Source: an uncultured Sphingomonadaceae bacterium
Lineage (GTDB): Bacteria; Pseudomonadota; Alphaproteobacteria; Sphingomonadales; Sphingomonadaceae
Direction of reading: 5' to 3'
DNA length: 64,000 nucleotides
Assembly: GCA_947493955.1 (NCBI GenBank)
Contig: CANLSQ010000002.1
Coordinates: forward strand, 514,568-578,567
Shown here: piece after piece, positions 27,357-35,612 of the stretch
Layout of the letters: each line of letters begins with the position of its first letter
Numbering within the stretch: position 1 is the first letter of the stretch
Made by a program: the position numbers and the translations under genes
Notes under the pieces: model-generated
Told to the model about the DNA's origin: nothing
Database searches by the model: none
What the model saw: the letters and a program-made list of their open reading frames with translations, nothing else

Positions 27357-27509
27357 GGTCTGCTATGGATGATTATTCAACTGATAATTGACGGATTCTA
27401 TTGTCAGGCGGCAACTGGTTTTCAAGTTTACGCGCGTTAAATTTATATAGGGCAGCTTATTATGCTTCGGGGCAGAGACAGATTTTCAAACATCCGCAAG
27501 GGAAACGAG

Positions 27510-28118
27510 ATGGTTCGGTTCTACGCGCTGATATTGGCAGCTTTTTCGCTGGTAGCTCCAGGTGTTGCAAATGCCCAATTTTCAACGAGTTACAATTTTC
27601 TGAAAGCAGTGAAAGACCGGGATGGCACCGAAGCCACAAAGTTCCTGAATGAGCCAGGCACAGTTATTGTTAACACAAAGGACCTTTCGACAGGCGAGAC
27701 GGCGTTGCATATTGTTGTAGCGCGGCGAGACGCCACCTGGACCGGATTTCTTTTGCAAAAAGGTGCCAATCCGAATGTCCGGGATAAAAGCGGCACAACC
27801 CCGCTCATGCTCGCCACCCGCTTGCGGTTTATCGAAGGAGCGAGAGTACTCCTGCAAAAAAAGGCCGATGTGAATCAGACCAATAACCGCGGCGAAACAG
27901 CCTTGATACGTGCTGTCCAGCTACGCGATTCTGAAATGACACGGCTATTGTTGAAAAACGGTGCAGATCCAGATCGCACCGATACCCTGGCCGGCCTGTC
28001 AGCGCGCGATTATGCAACCCGCGATCGCCGCGCTTCAGCGATATTGGCCGAAATTGAAAAAGCGGATAAAGAGAAAAAACCGGAAACCACTGGACGATTT
28101 TTTGGTCCTGAAGGCTAA
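27510..28118 (+). CDS. ankyrin repeat protein, exported
   Basis: A 202-residue protein from the ATG at 27510, chosen because AAGGGAAACGAG precedes it and a signal peptide follows (cleavage near VANAQ, residue about 20). Three to four ankyrin units are seen, for example TALHIVVARRDATWTGFLL, NVRDKSGTTPLMLATRL and VNQTNNRGETALIRAV. It ends in a charged tail with KKPETTG. Ankyrin units bind proteins; the partner is not visible. Periplasmic location is inferred from the signal peptide. It is convergent with mmcB. Confidence 0.9.
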   Translation: MVRFYALILAAFSLVAPGVANAQFSTSYNFLKAVKDRDGTEATKFLNEPGTVIVNTKDLSTGETALHIVVARRDATWTGFLLQKGANPNVRDKSGTTPLMLATRLRFIEGARVLLQKKADVNQTNNRGETALIRAVQLRDSEMTRLLLKNGADPDRTDTLAGLSARDYATRDRRASAILAEIEKADKEKKPETTGRFFGPEG

Positions 28119-28134
28119 GTCTTTCACCCAAATT

Positions 28135-28677
28135 TTAGTAGAATTCCCGTGCCTGTGGGTCGATCCAACCATGGACTACCGATAATCGCTGCATGGAGCG
28201 ACGTGCCAGACGCATTGTCTCTGTTTTCCGCCGTGCAGGGGCAAGTGCATGAGTTGCTGCAGAACGGACCATTTCCGCATCATAAGCATCGGCGATGATC
28301 AACCCGGCGCGATCTGGCATAAAATCCGGTCTATCCAAGGGAGATGCATCAAAATCGCTTGGCAATGCCCAGTAGAAGCGGTCACAATAGTCGAGATATT
28401 CTGTCCACTTATTGTCGCCCAGCAAATCACCGCGCGCGACCTTGATCTCCACAATCACGATCTGCCCCTTGGCATCAACACCCATCAGATCCGCTCGCCT
28501 CTTATTGGGCAGGCTGACTTCAGACAGAACCATTATATCGTGGCGGGAAAAGAGGCGCGCCACACCGCGGGCAACTGCAGCAGCCCCCGTTAATGGCACC
28601 GTATTTTCCTCGATCTGATCGGGATTCAGTGTCAGAGCGGCGACTGATAGGGGCGAATCACTTGGTTCTATCATCAT
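28135..28677 (-). CDS. MmcB family DNA repair protein
   Basis: A 180-residue protein of the MmcB family (former DUF1052), common in alphaproteobacteria. The core KRRADLMGVDAKGQIVIVEIK (in pieces RADLMGVD and VIVEIKVARGD, about residues 60-82) is a PD-(D/E)xK-like nuclease pattern, with WTEYLDYCDRFYWA after it. In Caulobacter, mmcB is a damage-inducible gene linked to mitomycin C resistance. No LexA box was identified upstream. The gene starts with two consecutive ATG codons; the first is used here. Confidence 0.87.
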   Translation of the reverse strand: MMIEPSDSPLSVAALTLNPDQIEENTVPLTGAAAVARGVARLFSRHDIMVLSEVSLPNKRRADLMGVDAKGQIVIVEIKVARGDLLGDNKWTEYLDYCDRFYWALPSDFDASPLDRPDFMPDRAGLIIADAYDAEMVRSAATHALAPARRKTETMRLARRSMQRLSVVHGWIDPQAREFY

Positions 28678-28699
28678 GAAAAGAGGTTAGAACATAAAT

Positions 28700-28733
28700 A
28701 GAACAAAATAAAGGCCCCCGATTGGGAGCCCTT
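28700..28733 (-). terminator. rho-independent terminator of the SleB-like hydrolase gene
   Basis: On the minus strand a 10-pair stem (AAGGGCTCCC with GGGGGCCTTT, two G-U pairs) with an AATC loop is followed by a T-rich run, TTTATTTTG. It lies 25 bases after the hydrolase stop and before mmcB, so the two genes are probably separate transcripts. Confidence 0.7.
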
Positions 28734-28757
28734 ATGAAATCAGTTTGTCAATCGGTA

Positions 28758-29459
28758 TCACCGATAGAAGATATGATTGTCAATCGTTGCCATCCGCTTT
28801 AACCGCCAGCCGGGCGATACATAACGGGCATGGAAGAACAGTGCGCCTTCGACAGGACTTTTCCAACCATCGTTCATAGCGATTTTTGAAATCGCAACTG
28901 CATTGCGCCAATGACGGTGTCCTTTATCAATCCGCGGCATTTTGCCGTTCCGAATGAAGGAGAATTGCTTCCGCTGATACACAACACCGCACATTGTGTC
29001 AGGAAAGCGCGAAGATTTGGTCCGCGCCATTACAACCCGTGCGACGGCTAGCTGACCAGCCAGTGTTTCACCTTTGGATTCAAAGTAGACGGTTCCAGCG
29101 AGGCACTGCATCTCTTTGCTGAGCACCCCGTCCACCGATTGCTGCCGGACCAGTTCCCGTAATGATCCAGCGCCATTATTGGTAAAATCAACTGTTTCAA
29201 CGGCAGCACGCTGTTCGTTAGCAAGCCGATCCGCTTCGATAACGTCTTGGGGAATAGCAGCCGCTACTTCCTTCAGCTCCCCAAAAATTACCGGGGTCGT
29301 ATCATCGGCTGATTCCAGCATATCAGGATCAATAATGATCTCGGATTCTGGAGTCGTGTCATTGGCTTCTAACGCGAATGACACATCGGTCACTGCGAGT
29401 GCGGCGACCGTAGAAAATGCAAGCGACAACACGCTTGCAGCTTTAAAAATTTTGCTCAT
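28758..29459 (-). CDS. SleB-like cell wall hydrolase
   Basis: A 233-residue exported protein with signal peptide (cleavage near SFALE, residue about 30). A low-complexity acidic linker follows, and then a Hydrolase_2/SleB-type catalytic domain: CLAGTVYFESKGET (about residues 119-132, catalytic Glu in YFESKGE), QLAVARVVMAR, and QFSFIRNGKMP near residue 170. These enzymes are lytic transglycosylases or amidases on peptidoglycan. It has its own terminator downstream. The substrate bond is not certain. Confidence 0.9.
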   Translation of the reverse strand: MSKIFKAASVLSLAFSTVAALAVTDVSFALEANDTTPESEIIIDPDMLESADDTTPVIFGELKEVAAAIPQDVIEADRLANEQRAAVETVDFTNNGAGSLRELVRQQSVDGVLSKEMQCLAGTVYFESKGETLAGQLAVARVVMARTKSSRFPDTMCGVVYQRKQFSFIRNGKMPRIDKGHRHWRNAVAISKIAMNDGWKSPVEGALFFHARYVSPGWRLKRMATIDNHIFYR

Positions 29460-29653
29460 AAACCTGTTATTTTATGCGGCGAGTCCAGTGCGAGCCAAAA
29501 GCCCGCGTAAATAAGCCTAAAAAACCAACCAACGGCTTATCCCTGTTCCCTCCGTCTGCATGTTTATTCCGCGTCCTTGTGGACAATCCCTCGGAACAAC
29601 CTTCGCTTCAAAGTTGGTCGCGAAATAGGGTGCAGTGCAGCAAAGTCAAGAAA

Positions 29654-29989
29654 TCAGGTCATTTCAGCGATGAGCCGTTCCGCATCCGCGACGTCCAGTT
29701 CAATTAACCATAAGTCCGGATCAAATCTGCTCCGGCGTTCCAGATATCCGTCTAAATTTTGTTTATTATCAGTGCTTTGCGGCCATATCACCTGCCAAGT
29801 CGAAGGACCATCAAGACTTGGCATTTTCTCCAAAAGCCGCGGATCTTTACCTTTTTCGACGCATATTATGAGGATCGCGCCAGAGATTCGATCGCCTTTT
29901 CTAAGTACCGCTGCAAAGCCACCCTCCTGATTTACTTTGCGCAACAAGGACTGCACAATCATCTCCGCAGACAACCGCGGTTCTATCAT
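29654..29989 (-). CDS. DUF1491 family protein
   Basis: A 111-residue protein with the DUF1491 pattern: an N-terminal RLSAEMIVQSLLRKVN helix, a GGFAAVLRKGDRISGAILI strand pair, and a C-terminal DLWLIELDVADAERLI. The family is limited mostly to alphaproteobacteria and has no known function. Its ATG overlaps the thioesterase stop by four bases, so it is read in the ptsN-thioesterase-DUF1491 unit. No enzyme motif is visible. Confidence 0.85.
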   Translation of the reverse strand: MIEPRLSAEMIVQSLLRKVNQEGGFAAVLRKGDRISGAILIICVEKGKDPRLLEKMPSLDGPSTWQVIWPQSTDNKQNLDGYLERRSRFDPDLWLIELDVADAERLIAEMT

Positions 29990-30465
29990 AGATCCTGCTT
30001 ATATCCGGGGAGAGACGCTAGCGGGATATGCGACCGCATGAACGTACCGGTTCCGCGGGCAATTTCCTCACCTTCCTCATCAATAAGCCGGGAGTCAGCA
30101 ACAAAAACCCGCCTTTTTCCGCTGACCCAACGGCCTTCAGCAGTCACGGTGCTGGACTTCAATGGCCGGGTAAACAGCAGGTTGAACGCTGTGGTAAGCA
30201 AAAAACGGTCGGAGACCAGGCTGTTAGCAGCATAAAAGGCAGCATCATCTAGCATCTTGAAATAGCTGGTCCCATGAACCGCGCCGGCTGCATGATAGTG
30301 ACGCTCATCTACTACAAATGTAATGCGCGCAAAACCGCGTTCGGAAATTTCAAGATCGGATTCGAACAGTTGATTGATCGGCGCTGCCTTATAGAGCCGC
30401 TCTAAAGCCCGGAAATGTTGGCGTGACCCGTTATTTTCCTGATCTGAATCATTGCGGACAGACAT
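29986..30465 (-). CDS. PaaI family thioesterase (hotdog fold)
   Basis: A 159-residue hotdog-fold protein. HAAGAVHGTSYFKMLDDAAFYAA (read as HGTSYFKMLDDAAFY, about residues 72-86) is the central helix, with the acidic DD that serves as nucleophile/base in PaaI-type thioesterases. TTAFNLLFTRP and GEEIARGTGTFMRS are typical strands. It hydrolyses an acyl-CoA of unknown chain. The ATG at 30465 is preferred to the TTG at 30471; it lies three bases past the ptsN stop. Confidence 0.88.
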   Translation of the reverse strand: MSVRNDSDQENNGSRQHFRALERLYKAAPINQLFESDLEISERGFARITFVVDERHYHAAGAVHGTSYFKMLDDAAFYAANSLVSDRFLLTTAFNLLFTRPLKSSTVTAEGRWVSGKRRVFVADSRLIDEEGEEIARGTGTFMRSHIPLASLPGYKQDL

Positions 30466-30467
30466 GA

Positions 30468-30935
30468 TCAAGCCGCTTGCTGACCCTGTTGTCCCGTAAG
30501 CAGCGCATATAGGGCATCCTCAGACGCTGCGCCCCGCAATTTGGTGACGACAGATTCGTCACGCAGAAACCGTGATACTTCTGCCAGTGCTTTCAAATGA
30601 TTGGCGCTACCTTGTTCCGGAGACAATAAACCAAAGATCAAATCAACGTCCTGACCGTCATGGGCATCAAAGCCTATGGGTTCCGCAAGGCGAATAAAAA
30701 GCCCGACACATTTGTCGAGCTGTTTGATCCTTGCATGGGGAATCGCAACCGACCCGCCAAAACCAGTAGAGCCTATAGTTTCACGGTCATGAAGCCGTTC
30801 CAGCACCAAATCTGCGTCCAAACCATATGATTGAGCCGCGTTTTCCGCCAATGCGGTAAAAATCTGTTGCTTTGATAGAACCGTGGCGCTCGCCATAACG
30901 GCGGCAGGGTCAATGTAGACTGACAAATATTCCAT
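30468..30935 (-). CDS. ptsN: PTS IIA-like nitrogen regulatory protein PtsN
   Basis: A 155-residue EIIA(Ntr) protein. The phospho-accepting His is in SVAIPHARI (His67), with RETIGSTGFGGS just before it, the standard PtsN layout. It takes phosphate from the PTS-Ntr chain and regulates potassium uptake, nitrogen response and related functions. The hpf gene lies upstream on the same strand, an arrangement also seen downstream of rpoN elsewhere. rpoN is not in this window. A short hairpin sits just before its GAGGA ribosome site. Confidence 0.95.
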   Translation of the reverse strand: MEYLSVYIDPAAVMASATVLSKQQIFTALAENAAQSYGLDADLVLERLHDRETIGSTGFGGSVAIPHARIKQLDKCVGLFIRLAEPIGFDAHDGQDVDLIFGLLSPEQGSANHLKALAEVSRFLRDESVVTKLRGAASEDALYALLTGQQGQQAA

Positions 30936-30944
30936 TTTTTCCTC

Positions 30945-30962
30945 TCAGACCCACTGGTCTGA
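30945..30962 (-). promoter_or_regulatory. perfect hairpin before the ptsN ribosome site
   Basis: TCAGACC and GGTCTGA form a 7-base stem with a 4-base loop. On the minus strand it lies just before GAGGAAAAA and ends 10 bases from the ptsN ATG. It could affect ptsN translation or bind a dimeric protein. Confidence 0.4.
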
Positions 30963-31030
30963 ATTTTCACTACGCAAAACATCATAAGAGGCGAATCGCC
31001 ATCGCAGGATGCAGCTGATCACAAACATCT

Positions 31031-31054
31031 GTTCGCCAAGTTTCTCTGGCGAAC
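31031..31054 (-). terminator. hairpin downstream of hpf, possible attenuator
   Basis: GTTCGCCA and TGGCGAAC form an 8-base stem with an 8-base loop, 26 bases after the hpf stop on the minus strand. Only a loose T-rich stretch (AGATGTTTGT) follows, so termination may be partial. It could make hpf more abundant than ptsN. Confidence 0.4.
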
Positions 31055-31079
31055 CGGGGGAATCAAAATCGAAAAGACG

Positions 31080-31652
31080 CTATTTCTGTGGTTCGACCCA
31101 GCCGATAGTGCCATCCGAGCGGCGGTAAACCATATTATGTGATCCAGTTCCAGCATTTTTAAACAATAGCGCACTGGTATTGCGCAAATCCATCATCATC
31201 ACAGCATCGGATACGCTTGCTTCGGGGATATCGGTACTGGTTTCAGCAATAATGGGCGGGTCTTCGGAAACAGTTTCGACTTCCACCTCATCGTCACCGG
31301 CGTCAAATACGCGGTAAGCTGCCTCCTCCTGCTTTGCCGCATATTGCGCCTGAACATGGTGATCATTCAAACGGCGCATATATCGACGAAGCTGCTTTTC
31401 AATCTTGTCCGCCGCTTGGTCAAAGGCTTGATGTGCATCGCCAGCCTTGGCCTCTGATTTCAACATCAAACCAGTCATGATGTGGGACACAATATCGCAT
31501 TGAAAGTGGTTATGGGGGGCTTTGCCAAATGTTGCATGGCTGGAAATCGCCTTGGGAAAATATTTGTCGGCTATCGCATTCATTCGATCGTCAACATGGC
31601 CTTGTAGCGCATCGCCGGTGTCCACCTGATGTCCTGAAACACGAATTTCCAT
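31080..31652 (-). CDS. hpf: ribosome hibernation promoting factor, long form
   Basis: A 190-residue long-type HPF. The N-terminal domain (about 1-105) starts MEIRVSGHQVDTGDALQGHV and carries HNHFQCDI and AFDQAADKIEKQLRRY, which binds the small ribosomal subunit. The C-terminal domain (about 135-190) has LRNTSALLFKNAGTGSHNMVYRR and WVEPQ, which pairs two 70S ribosomes into a 100S dimer in resting cells. GGAG precedes the start. It lies upstream of ptsN in the same direction. Confidence 0.94.
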   Translation of the reverse strand: MEIRVSGHQVDTGDALQGHVDDRMNAIADKYFPKAISSHATFGKAPHNHFQCDIVSHIMTGLMLKSEAKAGDAHQAFDQAADKIEKQLRRYMRRLNDHHVQAQYAAKQEEAAYRVFDAGDDEVEVETVSEDPPIIAETSTDIPEASVSDAVMMMDLRNTSALLFKNAGTGSHNMVYRRSDGTIGWVEPQK

Positions 31653-31717
31653 ATTTTTTCTCCATTATGGTTACGCACTATTTTATAGATATTCAGCCGG
31701 AAAAGATATCTCGCTGG

Positions 31718-32416
31718 TCAGGTTTCAGCCCACAGCGGATTCTTAATACCTTCCATGAAAGCGGCATGACGCTCCAGTTCTTCTGTGCTGGGGCTATGCG
31801 GTCGCGGTGCAATAAACTGCCTGCGTAGCGCCGATTCCTTTTGTGAAGGCTGGCGCTCTTTAGTTTCCGCAGCGGGCTTGTCATCCGCCAGACCAAGACC
31901 GATTTGCCGGCCGCCAGTAAGCTCAATATAAAGCTGTGTGAGTAGCTCGGCATCCAGCAGCGCGCCATGCTTTACCCGATGACTACGGTCAATGCCGTAT
32001 CGACTACAGAGCGCGTCGAGAGACAGCTTTGCCCCCGGATGCTTTACCTTCGCAATAGCCAGCGTATCGACCATGCGAAATTGCGAAATTGCGGTTTTTC
32101 CACACAAGACCAGCTCGGCATTGAGGAAATTGAAATCAAATTGCGCATTATGGGCGACCAGATTGGCATCGCCGAGAAATTCAAGCAATTCTTCTGCACC
32201 ATCGGCAAAGAGTTTCTTGTCCGACAGGAAGACATCGGAAAGCCCGTGTATTTCTTCCGCTGATTTGGGCATCGGGCGCTGGGGATTATAATAACAGTGA
32301 AAACTGTTACCTGTTTCAACCCGGTCGATCATTTCAATACAGCCTATCTCAACCATCCGGTCGCCGCTTTGCGGGTCGAATCCGGTGGTTTCGGTGTCGA
32401 AAATTATCTCGCGCAT
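31718..32416 (-). CDS. dnaQ: DNA polymerase III epsilon subunit (3'-5' exonuclease)
   Basis: A 232-residue DEDDh exonuclease. Exo I is FDTETTGFDP (about residues 5-14), exo II HNAQFDFNFLN (about 95), and exo III HGALLDAELL (about 155) with the general-base His and last Asp. The C-terminal tail (QPSQKESALRRQ) is the region that contacts the alpha subunit. It proofreads during replication. It is first on the left of the origin-proximal block with coaE, aroE, maf and ppsR, as in other alphaproteobacteria. Confidence 0.95.
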   Translation of the reverse strand: MREIIFDTETTGFDPQSGDRMVEIGCIEMIDRVETGNSFHCYYNPQRPMPKSAEEIHGLSDVFLSDKKLFADGAEELLEFLGDANLVAHNAQFDFNFLNAELVLCGKTAISQFRMVDTLAIAKVKHPGAKLSLDALCSRYGIDRSHRVKHGALLDAELLTQLYIELTGGRQIGLGLADDKPAAETKERQPSQKESALRRQFIAPRPHSPSTEELERHAAFMEGIKNPLWAET

Positions 32417-32443
32417 AACACCAATATCGGACTCAATTTCCGG

Positions 32444-33043
32444 TTACGCAAGGGAAGCTTTCAATTTTTCTATGGTATTTTGCACTTGCTGCCGTGTTTC
32501 TTCGAGAGGCCTTGATGTATCAATGACAAAATCGGCGCGTTTGCGTTTTTCTTCATCCGGCATTTGCAAGGACTTAATCTTCTCAAACTTGTCGGCAGTC
32601 ATACCGGGGCGGCGCAAAACCCGCTCACGCTGATCATCCTCTGTAGCGGACACCACGATCACATGATCGATACCGGCCGCCCCGCTTTTTTCGAACAAGA
32701 GCGGAATATCGAAAAGGATCATGGGTGCAGCCTTATTATCTTCTAAAAAATCCATCCGCATCGCACCAACAGCCGGGTGAATGAGCGCTTCGAGCTGTTT
32801 TAGGGCATCCGGATTGCCAAGCACCGCAGGACCAAGTTTTTGACGATCCACTCCTTTCTCATCAGTTGTGCCGGGAAACAGGGCTTCAATCTGCGCTACA
32901 AGAGCGCCGCCGGGGCCCTGCAAGACATGTACGGCGGCATCAGCATCAAATATCGGTACCCCTTCATCGGCAAACATTTGTGCAACTGTCGACTTTCCCA
33001 TGCCAATAGAACCGGTAAGTCCGATGATCATCGGACCATTCAT
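32444..33043 (-). CDS. coaE: dephospho-CoA kinase
   Basis: A 199-residue P-loop kinase starting MNGPMIIGLTGSIGMGKST; the P-loop is GSIGMGKS (about residues 11-18). GVPIFDADAAVH (about 29) is the diagnostic CoaE second motif, with the catalytic Asp, and DIPLLFEKSG (about 103) the third. It phosphorylates dephospho-CoA as the last step of coenzyme A synthesis. It shares four bases with the end of aroE. Confidence 0.95.
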   Translation of the reverse strand: MNGPMIIGLTGSIGMGKSTVAQMFADEGVPIFDADAAVHVLQGPGGALVAQIEALFPGTTDEKGVDRQKLGPAVLGNPDALKQLEALIHPAVGAMRMDFLEDNKAAPMILFDIPLLFEKSGAAGIDHVIVVSATEDDQRERVLRRPGMTADKFEKIKSLQMPDEEKRKRADFVIDTSRPLEETRQQVQNTIEKLKASLA

Positions 33044-33858
33044 GTGACAAGCAGCTTTCTCAGCTCAGCATCATGTTCGAGCGGCGGAGCTTGTCCAAAG
33101 AAAATTTCAAAAGCGACAGCAGCTTGCCCGATTAACATCGTCAATCCATCAATCGTATCAAGACCACGAGACTCCGCAGCCCTGAGCAATTTGGTTTTCA
33201 ATGGAACATAGACGAGATCGTAAATAATTGCGTCGTCCGGTTGACCATCAAGGTCAATAGTCAACTCGTCCTGCCCCTTCATGCCAAGTGCGCTGGCATT
33301 TACCAGGAGCCGGGCGGGCGGAAGCGTCGAGCCATGTTCCAACGCCTGCCCCTTCAAGCCAAAGCGCGCCAAAAGGGCCGATGCCTTCAACACGTTGCGG
33401 TTGATGATCGTGACGGATCCAACCTCGATACGGGATAGGGCAAACAATACTGCCTGTGCAGCACCGCCAGCACCGACAACAATCACATCCTGACCGCTTA
33501 GCGGCACATCGGCGATCGGGGCAAAAAAACCACCTGCATCCGTATTGGTGCCAAAAAGACCCCCACTGTCATTACGTGCGATGGTGTTCATGGCACCGAT
33601 AGACGCCCGCACATCTCCCGGGTCGGATACATGATCCATCACCGCCAATTTATGTGGAATCGTGACGTTGCAACCCTGCCAGTTTGGATCATCCCGACGA
33701 TCAGAAATGTAATCCGCCAGTTCATCCGGTTTAACCCGGAAAGTCTGATAATTGGCTTTTATACCCAGTTTCTTGAGCCAGAAATTATGAATGACCGGTG
33801 ATTTGCTATGGGCAATCGGATCACCAATCACTTCGGCATATGGGAGCGTTTCGGTCAT
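33040..33858 (-). CDS. aroE: shikimate dehydrogenase (NADP+)
   Basis: A 272-residue AroE. The substrate loop is IAHSKSPVIHN (about residues 15-25), catalytic Lys in VTIPHKLAV (about 68) and the substrate Asp in GTNTDAGGF (about 103). The nucleotide loop is GAGGAAQAV (about 128), and INRN near 151 is the NADP-binding segment. It makes shikimate from 3-dehydroshikimate. It overlaps maf and coaE by four bases on each side. Confidence 0.95.
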   Translation of the reverse strand: MTETLPYAEVIGDPIAHSKSPVIHNFWLKKLGIKANYQTFRVKPDELADYISDRRDDPNWQGCNVTIPHKLAVMDHVSDPGDVRASIGAMNTIARNDSGGLFGTNTDAGGFFAPIADVPLSGQDVIVVGAGGAAQAVLFALSRIEVGSVTIINRNVLKASALLARFGLKGQALEHGSTLPPARLLVNASALGMKGQDELTIDLDGQPDDAIIYDLVYVPLKTKLLRAAESRGLDTIDGLTMLIGQAAVAFEIFFGQAPPLEHDAELRKLLVT

Positions 33859-34472
33859 GACGTCATCACGCCCCTGACTCGCAAATAATCGAGCAAATGA
33901 AGCAGTGGCAGACCCATGATTGTAAATTGATTCCCCTTGATGTCTGAAAAAAGCTGCACGCCGCGGGCTTCAATCTCATAACATCCAACACAATGGCGGA
34001 TATTATCCCATTCTGCTTCAACATAGCTTTCAATAAACGTCTCGCTTAATGGGCGCATGGTCAAAGTTGCGATATCAACATGCCGCCAGACTGGAGATCC
34101 CTGATCTGCGATCACCGCTGCACTGAATAGTTTATGCTTCTTACCGGATAGCAATTGTAAATGTGCCTTGGCGTCATCGCGGTCCAATGGCTTATCAAGC
34201 ATGGAGCCGTCTTCCAGCGCAAGAACCTGATCCCCGCCAAGCACCAGCGCCGGACCGATCCGCCGCGACAAGCGTACGGCTTTTGCTTCGGCCAGCGCGT
34301 CAGCCAGATTCCGCGCCGTGACACCATCAGCTTGCAAACCGTCTTTCAGAGCCTCCTCGTCAACATTCGGCGCAAGAGACTCAATGACTACACCTGCCGC
34401 TTCGAGCATGGCACGCCGTGCTTTGCTCTTTGAGGCCAGAACAAGCATGGGTTCCGTCACCGGATCATCCAT
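33855..34472 (-). CDS. maf: Maf family nucleotide pyrophosphatase
   Basis: A 205-residue Maf protein. LVLASKSKARRAML (about residues 10-23) is the first signature and ALVLGGDQVLAL (about 75) the catalytic-Asp segment. The C-terminal part has CVGCYEIEARGVQLFSDIKG. Family members hydrolyse non-canonical or canonical NTPs to NMPs and can slow septation. The ATG at 34472 has a good GGATGAGGG ribosome site inside the end of ppsR; 34481 is a longer alternative. Confidence 0.92.
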   Translation of the reverse strand: MDDPVTEPMLVLASKSKARRAMLEAAGVVIESLAPNVDEEALKDGLQADGVTARNLADALAEAKAVRLSRRIGPALVLGGDQVLALEDGSMLDKPLDRDDAKAHLQLLSGKKHKLFSAAVIADQGSPVWRHVDIATLTMRPLSETFIESYVEAEWDNIRHCVGCYEIEARGVQLFSDIKGNQFTIMGLPLLHLLDYLRVRGVMTS

Positions 34473-35310
34473 TGCCCTCATCCTTCACGCTTTTCGTCGA
34501 GCTAATGTGGCGCTCATTATAGAAATTTATGATTGCTGCTGCGGATTCCTCAATCGAACGCCGCGTCACATCAATCGTCGGCCACCCGTTGTCCGCAAAC
34601 ATGCGCCGTGCATATTGGATTTCCGCCTTCACCTTTTCCTCATCTACATAGTCCGTTTCCGGTGCCTGATTGAGAGACAATAGCCGGTTACGCCTTACCT
34701 GTACCAATCGGCCGGCGCCTGCCACCAATCCGACTACCAGAGGATTTTTCAAATGATACAGCGCATCCGGTGGCGGTGATTCCGGGACAATCGGGATATT
34801 GGCGGTCTTATAGCCCCGATTTGCGAGATAGATTGATGTCGGCGTTTTCGATGTGCGCGAAACACCTGCCAGAACAATGTCTGCCTCTTCCCAATTTTCC
34901 CAACCAATCCCGTCATCATGGGCGATGGTGAACTGAATCGCTTCGACCCGCTCAAAATAGGCGGCATCCAGTATATGTTGGCGACCTGGACGCGCTTTCG
35001 CTTCCTGACCCAGCATGTTGGACAGGGCATCGGTCACGGTATCCAGTGCTGGCACTACCGGTAGGCCCAAATGGCGGCATTCCCGTTCCAGCCGCGCCCT
35101 TATATCACTGTTTACCAACGTAAAAATAACCAGTCCCGGATTATCTGCAACTTCGACCAATATCCGGTTCAGATGGGTTTCGGAGCGCACCATCGGCCAG
35201 AAATGCTTGATAATTTCGACACCATCAAATTGCGCCAAAGCCGCTTTTGCGATATTTTCCAGCGTCTCTCCGGTCGAGTCAGACAGCATGTGAAGGTGAA
35301 GCCTATTCAT
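34465..35310 (-). CDS. ppsR: pyruvate, phosphate/water dikinase regulatory protein (DUF299)
   Basis: A 281-residue bifunctional kinase/pyrophosphorylase family protein. The N-terminus MNRLHLHMLSDSTGETLE and GVSRTSKTPTSIYLANRG (about residues 148-165, the P-loop) are the DUF299 hallmarks. It phosphorylates and dephosphorylates phosphoenolpyruvate synthase or pyruvate phosphate dikinase on Thr with ADP. Which dikinase is its target is not visible here. Its start faces the origin region and it overlaps maf. Confidence 0.93.
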   Translation of the reverse strand: MNRLHLHMLSDSTGETLENIAKAALAQFDGVEIIKHFWPMVRSETHLNRILVEVADNPGLVIFTLVNSDIRARLERECRHLGLPVVPALDTVTDALSNMLGQEAKARPGRQHILDAAYFERVEAIQFTIAHDDGIGWENWEEADIVLAGVSRTSKTPTSIYLANRGYKTANIPIVPESPPPDALYHLKNPLVVGLVAGAGRLVQVRRNRLLSLNQAPETDYVDEEKVKAEIQYARRMFADNGWPTIDVTRRSIEESAAAIINFYNERHISSTKSVKDEGNG

Positions 35311-35612
35311 ACCCGCAACCCTGTGATTTCATTGTGGATAAAGCAAGGGATGAATGCGGGATTTTTGGAGCCTTCATTTTCATCCCCGTCATCCCAAATT
35401 CTATCCACAGTCCGTCAAGTTTTGGAAATTTCATCCACAGATTGTGGATAATGGGGACCAAATTCGGGAATCGGTAAAATTTTCGTTAACAGCCATCTGT
35501 CAATCTGTTTGTAATCTCGGTAGAGCAGCGTTACCGCCTCTTTCCACGCTCTATCATCATCAACAAGATTCTATAAATATACTATATTATTATATGGGAT
35601 GATCCTTATCTT
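35311..35612. other. probable chromosomal origin of replication (oriC)
   Basis: A 302-base gap between the divergent ppsR and hemE genes. DnaA boxes: TGTGGATAA at 35333-35341 and 35443-35451 (perfect, inverted consensus), CTATCCACA at 35401-35409 and TCATCCACA at 35431-35439 (one mismatch each). An AT-rich stretch at about 35566-35596 (TATAAATATACTATATTATT) suits DNA unwinding. hemE flanks the origin in Caulobacter and Rickettsia. Genes on either side read away from the gap and parS sites are nearby. A CtrA-like TAAA-N7-TTAA lies at 35475-35489. No origin activity can be shown from sequence. Confidence 0.85.
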
